A DNA stretch of 64,000 bases. Origin: DATARH01 sp036268075. GTDB taxonomy: Bacteria; Pseudomonadota; Alphaproteobacteria; ATCC43930; CGMCC-115725. The notes beneath the pieces were generated by a model that saw nothing but the letters and a program-made list of their open reading frames with translations, was not told the DNA's origin and made no database searches. Each line of letters starts with the position of its first letter. The stretch's first letter is position 1. Shown piece after piece: positions 60,178 through 64,000 of the stretch. The stretch spans positions 24,775-88,774 of the forward strand of contig DATAUV010000079.1 in NCBI GenBank assembly GCA_036268075.1, given 5' to 3'. A program made the position numbers and the translations under genes.

Positions 60178-61389
60178 ATGGCGCAGCGCGGCTTGAAGTT
60201 CGGCATCTTCCTCGCCCCGTTCCACCGGCTCGGCGAAAACCCGACATTGGCGATGGCGCGCGACCTCGAATTGATCGAATGGCTCGACTGGCTCGGCTAT
60301 GACGAGGCGTGGATCGGCGAGCATCACTCCGCGGGGTGGGAGGTCATCGCCTCGCCGGAGCTCGCGATCGCGCAGGCGATCGACCGCACCCGCAATATCA
60401 GGCTCGGCTCGGGCGTCACGAGCCTGCCGTACCACCACCCGTTCCTCGTGGCGCAGCGGTTCGTCCAGCTCGATCATATGAGCCGGGGCCGGGTGATGCT
60501 CGGGTGCGGGCCGGGGGCGCTGCCGTCGGATGCGTATATGCTCGGGATCGAGCCGGTGCATCTGCGCCGGCGGATGGAGGAGTCGCTCGACGCGATCATC
60601 CGCCTCCTCGCGTGCGAGGAGCGGGTGTCGATGTCGACGGACTGGTTCGAGATGCGCGAGGCGAAACTGCACCTCGCGCCCTATTCCGACCCGCGCTTTC
60701 ATATCGCCGTCGCCAGCACGATCACCCCGTTCGGCATGGTCGCGGCGGGGCGGCACGGGCTCGGCGTGTTGTCGATCGGAGCGGGCCTGCCGGGCGGACC
60801 GGAGGCGATGGCGTCGCAATGGAAGATCGCCGAGGACACCGCCGCCCAGCACGGCAAGACCATGAACCGCAAGGACTGGCGCATCGTCGTCGGCATGCAC
60901 ATCGCCGAGGACGACGAGGAGGCGCTGAGCCAGGTCAAGGCCGGCGAGCGGCATGAAACCACGACATATTTCGAGGAGACGCTGGGCCGTGTGCCCGGCA
61001 CTTCGGACGACCCGCTGCGCGACGGGGTCAAGGCGCTGACGACGGTGGTCGGCTCGCCCGAGACGGCAATCCGGGTCATCGAGCGGTTGCAGGCGGCGAG
61101 CGGCGGCGGGTTCGGCGGCGTCTTGTTCCGCGCCCACGAATGGGCCAACCGCGAGCAGACGATGAAGAGCTACGAGCTCTTCGCCCGCCATGTCATGCCG
61201 CATTTCCAGGGCTCGGCGGCGCCGCTCGTCGATTCGAGCGCCTGGGTCAGGGACAACCGGCGGCGGGTGATGAGCAACAATGTAGAGGCGGTGCGGCGGG
61301 CTTTCACCGATACCGGCCGGGCGGTGCCCGACGAGATGAAATACCGCACCGTCGGGGCTCGCGATGTCGAGCCGGCCCCGGGGGAGTAG
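60178..61389 (+). CDS. LLM-class flavin-dependent oxidoreductase, limonene monooxygenase-like
   Basis: A 403-residue luciferase-like oxidoreductase. LKFGIFLAPFHRLGENPTLAMARDLELIEWLDWLGYDEAWIGEHHSAGWE, TSLPYHHPFLVAQRFVQLDHMSRGR and GCGPGALPSD place it near bacterial limonene 1,2-monooxygenases and related large LLM enzymes. It ends with an extended helical tail. It probably needs FMNH2 from a separate reductase; substrate unknown. The ABM gene diverges upstream. Confidence 0.9.
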   Translation: MAQRGLKFGIFLAPFHRLGENPTLAMARDLELIEWLDWLGYDEAWIGEHHSAGWEVIASPELAIAQAIDRTRNIRLGSGVTSLPYHHPFLVAQRFVQLDHMSRGRVMLGCGPGALPSDAYMLGIEPVHLRRRMEESLDAIIRLLACEERVSMSTDWFEMREAKLHLAPYSDPRFHIAVASTITPFGMVAAGRHGLGVLSIGAGLPGGPEAMASQWKIAEDTAAQHGKTMNRKDWRIVVGMHIAEDDEEALSQVKAGERHETTTYFEETLGRVPGTSDDPLRDGVKALTTVVGSPETAIRVIERLQAASGGGFGGVLFRAHEWANREQTMKSYELFARHVMPHFQGSAAPLVDSSAWVRDNRRRVMSNNVEAVRRAFTDTGRAVPDEMKYRTVGARDVEPAPGE

Positions 61390-61449
61390 TTAGCGCTTTC
61401 TTCACCAGCAGCCCGGATACTCGGCATGATTTCCGAGGGATAGGGCGCC

Positions 61450-62037
61450 TTGCTGGATTCGATCATCACAGACCGCCTGCAGCCGGTCGCGCGCGAACTG
61501 CTCGCGGCCTGGGCGGCCCTGCCGCGACGCGACGGCGTGCCGATGCGGTCCGATTTCGACCCGATATCGGTCCGCCGCATCCTGCCCGTCGTCTGTCTGG
61601 TCGAGAGGGTCAAGGAAGGCGATTGGCGCATGCGCCTCGCCGGCACCGAGATCGAGCGGCGCTGGGGCAAGCCTCTGACCGGGCTCAGCTATACCGACAT
61701 CATGGCCCCGGCCGCGGCGAGGTCGACGCTGTGCGAGTTCGATGCGATGTGCGCGCAGCCCTGCGGCTCATGGTCGCTGCGCCACCTGGAGTTGAGTTCC
61801 GGCCGCCATCTCGACGCCGAGACGCTGCGCCTGCCGCTGCGCGCGGCGGATGGCTGCATCTCGCTGATCCTGGCCTGCGGCGGCGAACTGACCGGCCGCT
61901 TCCTGCACGAGCCCGACAAGTGCCGCGAGGTCGTCACCGTGCTCGAGCAGCAATTCCTCGATATCGGCGCCGGCATCCCCGAATGGATCTGCGCCCCGTG
62001 GCCGACGGGCGGGCCGTATAAAATGAAGGTAAGCTAG
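61450..62037 (+). CDS. PAS-domain protein (alphaproteobacterial PAS_5 type)
   Basis: A 195-residue protein. Residues about 30-150 form a PAS_5-like domain: PMRSDFDPISVRRILPVVCLVERVKEGDWRMRLAGTEIERRWGKPLTGLSYTDI. No output domain follows, so it may be a stand-alone sensor. It starts at TTG 61450, eight bases after GAGGGA; no ATG gives the full domain. It is 60 bases past the LLM gene and may be co-transcribed. Confidence 0.75.
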   Translation: MLDSIITDRLQPVARELLAAWAALPRRDGVPMRSDFDPISVRRILPVVCLVERVKEGDWRMRLAGTEIERRWGKPLTGLSYTDIMAPAAARSTLCEFDAMCAQPCGSWSLRHLELSSGRHLDAETLRLPLRAADGCISLILACGGELTGRFLHEPDKCREVVTVLEQQFLDIGAGIPEWICAPWPTGGPYKMKVS

Positions 62038-62043
62038 GTAAGT

Positions 62044-62118
62044 GATGGGCTTCGCTGTGCTCAGCCCATCCTACGAGGTTCGCGTTTGTAGGATGGGCTG
62101 AGCGCAGCGAAGCCGATC
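62044..62118. repeat. Palindrome, family A
   Basis: GATGGGCTTCGCTGTGCTCAG (62044) faces CTGAGCGCAGCGAAGCCGATC (to 62118), between convergent PAS and pyrC genes, so it could terminate both. Confidence 0.84.
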
Positions 62119-62122
62119 GTTT

Positions 62123-63160
62123 CTATCCGACTTGCCACCGCAGAGTCTCCCCGGCGCGGAATGGGGCGACGGCGAGGGCACCCTCCCCAACGCTGGCGGG
62201 CACGTCGCTCGCCCCGCGGCGCAGCGTCACCCGCGCCTCGTTGACAGGCAGGCGATAGAATTCGGGGCCGTTTAGCGAGGCGAAGGCTTCGAAGCGGTCT
62301 AGCGCATTTTCTTCCTCGAACACCTCGGCATAAAGCGCCACGGCCGACGGCGCGCAGAAGATGCCGGCGCAGCCGCAGGCGGTTTCCTTGGTCGGGATCG
62401 CGTGCGGGGCGCTGTCGGTGCCGAGAAAGAAATGGCGGTCGCCCGAAGCCGCGGCGCGCCGGAGCGCGAGGCGGTGCTTTTCGCGCTTGGCGATCGGCAG
62501 GCAATAGAGATGCGGCCGGATGCCGCCTTGGAAGATCGCGTTGCGGTTGATGGCGAGATGATGCGGCGTGATCGTCGCCGCGATATTGGCGCCGCCCGCG
62601 CCGACATACTCGGCCGCCTCCTCTGTCGTGATGTGTTCGAGCACGATGCGCAGCTCGGGCAGGCGGCGGCGCAGCGGGGCGAGAATGTGCTCGATGAACA
62701 CGGCCTCGCGGTCGAACACGTCGACCGCCGGGTCGGTGACCTCGCCGTGGATCAACAGCGGCATGCCGATCGCCGCCATGCGCTCCAGCACCGGCGAGAT
62801 GCGGTCCAAATCGGTGACGCCGTGCGCGGAGTTCGTCGTTGCGTTGGCCGGGTAGAGCTTGACCGCCGTGAAGACGCCTTCCTCGTAGCCGCGCGCGATC
62901 TCCGACGGGTCGGCGCCGTCGGTCAGGTAACAGGTCATCAGCGGCGTGAAATCGGCGCCCGGCGGCAGCGCCGCGACGATGCGGGCGCGGTAGGCGAGGG
63001 CGGCGGCGACCGTCGTGACCGGCGGCGCCAGATTGGGCATCACGATCGCCCGCGCAAACGCCGCGGCGGTGTGCGGCAGCACCGCCGCCATCATCGCACC
63101 GTCGCGCAGGTGCAGGTGCCAGTCGTCCGGGCGGCGGATCGTGATCGCGTCGGCGGTCAT
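62123..63160 (-). CDS. pyrC: Dihydroorotase PyrC
   Basis: A 345-residue enzyme converting carbamoyl-aspartate to dihydroorotate in pyrimidine synthesis. Metal residues are intact: HLHLRDG, the carboxylated Lys in AVKLYPANATT, H in LIHGEVTD, H in LEHITTEEA and Asp in GTDSAPHA. It fits the short class seen in E. coli. Start ATG 63158-63160 overlaps the upstream gene's stop; an ATG nine bases earlier is possible. Confidence 0.96.
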   Translation of the reverse strand: MTADAITIRRPDDWHLHLRDGAMMAAVLPHTAAAFARAIVMPNLAPPVTTVAAALAYRARIVAALPPGADFTPLMTCYLTDGADPSEIARGYEEGVFTAVKLYPANATTNSAHGVTDLDRISPVLERMAAIGMPLLIHGEVTDPAVDVFDREAVFIEHILAPLRRRLPELRIVLEHITTEEAAEYVGAGGANIAATITPHHLAINRNAIFQGGIRPHLYCLPIAKREKHRLALRRAAASGDRHFFLGTDSAPHAIPTKETACGCAGIFCAPSAVALYAEVFEEENALDRFEAFASLNGPEFYRLPVNEARVTLRRGASDVPASVGEGALAVAPFRAGETLRWQVG

Positions 63161-63588
63161 TCCGTGCATCGCTGCAGGCGCATCCCGTCGCGGCCCCTGA
63201 CGAAAAGCACGTTGGGCTCGGTTTTCTGGAATGATTGTTGCGGCGTGTTGAGGTAGGCCGGGATTTTCTCGCCGCTGCCGGCGCCGCTGAGCCTGACGCC
63301 GATGGCCAGAAACTCCGCGCCGTTGGGGATCGCGCTCAACACCTCGGACTTGACCGTCGTGGTCTTGGCGCCGTCGGAGCTGACGATCGTGCGGATCGGC
63401 GGCCCATGATCCGGCACCTCGAAGCTCATGCGGAACCCGGCCTGATGCTTGTCGAGATTGCGCGAGCAATCGTTCGACCAGGTGCCGACGAGGCCGAAAG
63501 CCTGAACCGCCGCGCCGACAATGTCCGCCTGCGCCGGAGTCGCGTGGGCAAGCGCTCCCGCGACCGCAATTCCGATCAGAATCCGCAT
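63157..63588 (-). CDS. Hypothetical periplasmic protein
   Basis: A 143-residue protein with a signal peptide (MRILIGIAVAGALAHATPAQA, cleavage after AQA). The mature part has two Cys, near residues 41 and 141 (WSNDCSRN and RLQRCTE), likely joined, and a GTWSNDC opening reminiscent of lipocalin-like folds. No family is recognised. Its stop overlaps pyrC (ATGA), so it is co-transcribed ahead of pyrC. Confidence 0.72.
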   Translation of the reverse strand: MRILIGIAVAGALAHATPAQADIVGAAVQAFGLVGTWSNDCSRNLDKHQAGFRMSFEVPDHGPPIRTIVSSDGAKTTTVKSEVLSAIPNGAEFLAIGVRLSGAGSGEKIPAYLNTPQQSFQKTEPNVLFVRGRDGMRLQRCTE

Positions 63589-63675
63589 CAGGTCTCCTCC
63601 TGCCGCCCCATATCAGGATAGAGCGTGAGCGGCCGCCTTGCTATCCTCGGCGGCGGCAGGAGAAGGAGCAAAGGC

Positions 63676-64000
63676 ATGACCGGGTGCATCGTCGGCTGGG
63701 CGCATTCGAAATTCGGGCGGCATGACGACCGCGACGTCGAATCGCTGATTGTCGAGGTTGCGCAGGGCGCGCTGGCCGATGCCGGGGTGTCGGGCGCCGA
63801 TATCGACGCGGTCTATCTCGGCACGATGAACGGCGGCTTCGTGAAGCAGGAGTTTCCGGCCTCGCTCGTCTTCCAGGCCGATGCGGGGCTGCGCTTCAAG
63901 CCGGCGACGCGGGTCGAGAATGCCTGCGCCACCGGCTCGGCGGCGATCCATATGGGGCTGAACACGATCGCCGCCGGCAAGGGGCGGCTGGTCCTCGTCG
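63676..64000 (+). CDS. Thiolase family protein, N-terminal part (runs off window)
   Basis: The first 108 residues of a thiolase-superfamily enzyme. GCIVGWAHSKFGRHDDRDVESL opens the fold, DIDAVYLGTMNGGF follows, and the nucleophile Cys is in RVENACATGSAAIHMG. These are acetyl-CoA acetyltransferase-like and SCP2-thiolase-like proteins. It begins after AGGAGCAAAGGC, divergent from the pyrC operon. The C-terminal His and Cys lie outside the window. Confidence 0.88.
   Translation, partial: MTGCIVGWAHSKFGRHDDRDVESLIVEVAQGALADAGVSGADIDAVYLGTMNGGFVKQEFPASLVFQADAGLRFKPATRVENACATGSAAIHMGLNTIAAGKGRLVLV

Noticed and set aside
60106..61203. Extension of the ABM frame to 466 codons
   Set aside because: It is antisense to the LLM gene; only the 100-residue ABM part is meaningful.

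Overview
The window is about 64 kb of high-GC, densely coded chromosome from an alphaproteobacterium, most likely of the order Hyphomicrobiales (Rhizobiales). The grounds are a fused TrpE(G) anthranilate synthase behind a three-Trp leader peptide, the order prfA-prmC-DUF4167-clpB, a PpiD-type isomerase between trpE(G) and tpiA, and many intergenic palindromes of kinds familiar from this order. The genus cannot be fixed from the sequence. There is no rRNA, tRNA, CRISPR array, prophage or complete insertion sequence.

Layout. Positions 1-17,500 are mostly single catabolic or redox genes: a truncated carboxymuconolactone decarboxylase, an aldo/keto reductase, two luciferase-like oxidoreductases, a branched-chain-type binding protein, GNAT, a flavodoxin-fold reductase, crcB, ilvD, a UbiD-family decarboxylase, a TauD-family dioxygenase, a ThDP enzyme, a cupin, a GlcD-like FAD oxidase and an alpha/beta hydrolase. 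Positions 17,815-28,900 hold the tryptophan and molybdenum-cofactor block (moeA, a trpC-moaC fusion, trpD, trpL, trpE(G)), then ppiD, tpiA and a class A penicillin-binding protein. Positions 29,000-36,500 are accessory: an M20 peptidase, a class III nucleotide cyclase overlapping a pentapeptide/LRR gene, a GrdB-like gene read through an in-frame UGA, and a peptide-type binding protein. Positions 36,700-50,600 are core: rsmB, a heparinase-like gene, a WecA-type transferase, purH, hisS, prfA, prmC, an FkbM methyltransferase, DUF4167 and clpB. Positions 50,700-64,000 return to accessory metabolism: an orphan Flp pilin, a split ThDP enzyme, a PPOX flavoprotein beside luciferase-like genes, SMP-30, DUF190, YoaK, a degenerate CinA, HNH, a metallophosphoesterase, an MDR oxidoreductase, pyrC and a truncated thiolase.

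Most notable are (1) a GrdB/PrdB-like gene whose two halves lie in one frame around a UGA in a UxxC context, with a bacterial-SECIS-like hairpin directly downstream, so probably a selenoprotein; (2) an in-frame TrpC-MoaC fusion with a strong internal Shine-Dalgarno that could also release MoaC alone; (3) an apparently leaderless trpL attenuator; (4) the cyclase-pentapeptide/LRR pair; and (5) a dense set of intergenic palindromes, two of them nested. Most isolated catabolic genes have no pathway partners here, so their substrates cannot be assigned.
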